This document shows positions 14,023 through 14,093 of a stretch of 14,093 nucleotides of DNA, piece by piece. A program made the translations under genes and the position numbers. Within the stretch, counting starts at the first letter, position 1, and every line of letters begins with the position of its first letter. Source of the DNA: Actinomycetota bacterium (GTDB lineage Bacteria > Actinomycetota > Actinomycetes > Nanopelagicales > Nanopelagicaceae); assembly GCA_009703165.1 (NCBI GenBank), contig WLGP01000007.1, positions 1-14,093 on the forward strand, read 5' to 3'. The notes beneath the pieces were generated by a model. The model made no database searches, was not told the DNA's origin, and saw only the letters and a program-made list of their open reading frames with translations.

Positions 14023-14093
14023 TTAGCGATCAAGAGTTCCAGCGATAAAGCTTTCAGTCTTGTCATGTGCCTGCTCATCTGTGTACTGAACAG
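14023..14093 (-). CDS. C-terminal fragment of an unidentified gene
   Basis: The minus strand holds an open frame of 22 codons ending in TAA at 14023-14025; it runs off the window edge. The residues VQYTDEQAHDKTESFIAGTLDR look like a soluble, charged C-terminus. It is supported as coding by its convergent position just beyond the bidirectional terminator and by the absence of any stop. I do not recognise the family from so short a piece. Confidence 0.55.
   Translation of the reverse strand, partial: VQYTDEQAHDKTESFIAGTLDR

Noticed and set aside
1..14093. CRISPR arrays, tRNA/rRNA genes, insertion sequences, phage or defence genes
   Set aside because: I saw no regularly spaced repeats, cloverleaf candidates, transposase-like proteins, terminal repeats or defence-type domains on either strand.

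Overview
The window looks like chromosome from a streamlined, moderate-GC actinobacterium. The block lipB-lipA-acyltransferase-DUF4191 membrane protein, a convergent RDD protein and then glnA is a typical actinobacterial neighbourhood. Base composition is far below that of Streptomyces or Mycobacterium, and genes are separated by a few bases or overlap. A freshwater acI/Nanopelagicales-type organism fits well, but that assignment is inference. No mobile element, CRISPR array, tRNA or rRNA was found.

Layout. (1) Bases 1-107 hold the C-terminal end of a TIGR01777/YfcH-type SDR epimerase on the + strand. It converges on, and overlaps, a three-gene minus-strand operon read from 4447 to 94: an MMPL/RND membrane transporter, a Gfo/Idh/MocA dehydrogenase and an FAD-dependent amine-oxidase-like enzyme. 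(2) From a very compact divergent promoter at 4497-4512 the lipoate operon runs on the + strand: lipB, lipA, a PlsC-type acyltransferase and a DUF4191 membrane protein. (3) A small RDD membrane protein (minus) meets it head-on, and divergent from that is glnA (type I glutamine synthetase) with a GlnR-like operator in the shared upstream region. (4) nhaA (Na+/H+ antiporter) follows a glnA terminator. (5) A minus-strand group read from 12836 to 10747 encodes a crotonase-family enzyme, an HSDL2-like short-chain dehydrogenase and a DUF2231 membrane protein. (6) Divergent from that is a small LuxR-type HTH protein preceded by a possible upstream ORF. Then come a CIRCE-like inverted repeat, an unrecognised membrane protein, a long bidirectional terminator, and the C-terminus of another minus-strand gene at the window edge.

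How it works together. Lipoylation of 2-oxoacid dehydrogenases (LipB then LipA) is co-transcribed with phospholipid acylation. Glutamine synthetase is the nitrogen-assimilation hub. The crotonase/SDR pair suggests acyl-CoA metabolism.

The strongest structural signal is regulatory. Genes without a Shine-Dalgarno sequence (lipB, RDD, nhaA, DUF2231, crotonase) all have a TANNNT hexamer exactly 6 bases before the start codon, as expected for leaderless transcripts whose first base is the start codon. DUF4191 has the same hexamer at 7 bases. I see no clearly novel multi-gene system; most genes belong to well-known families.
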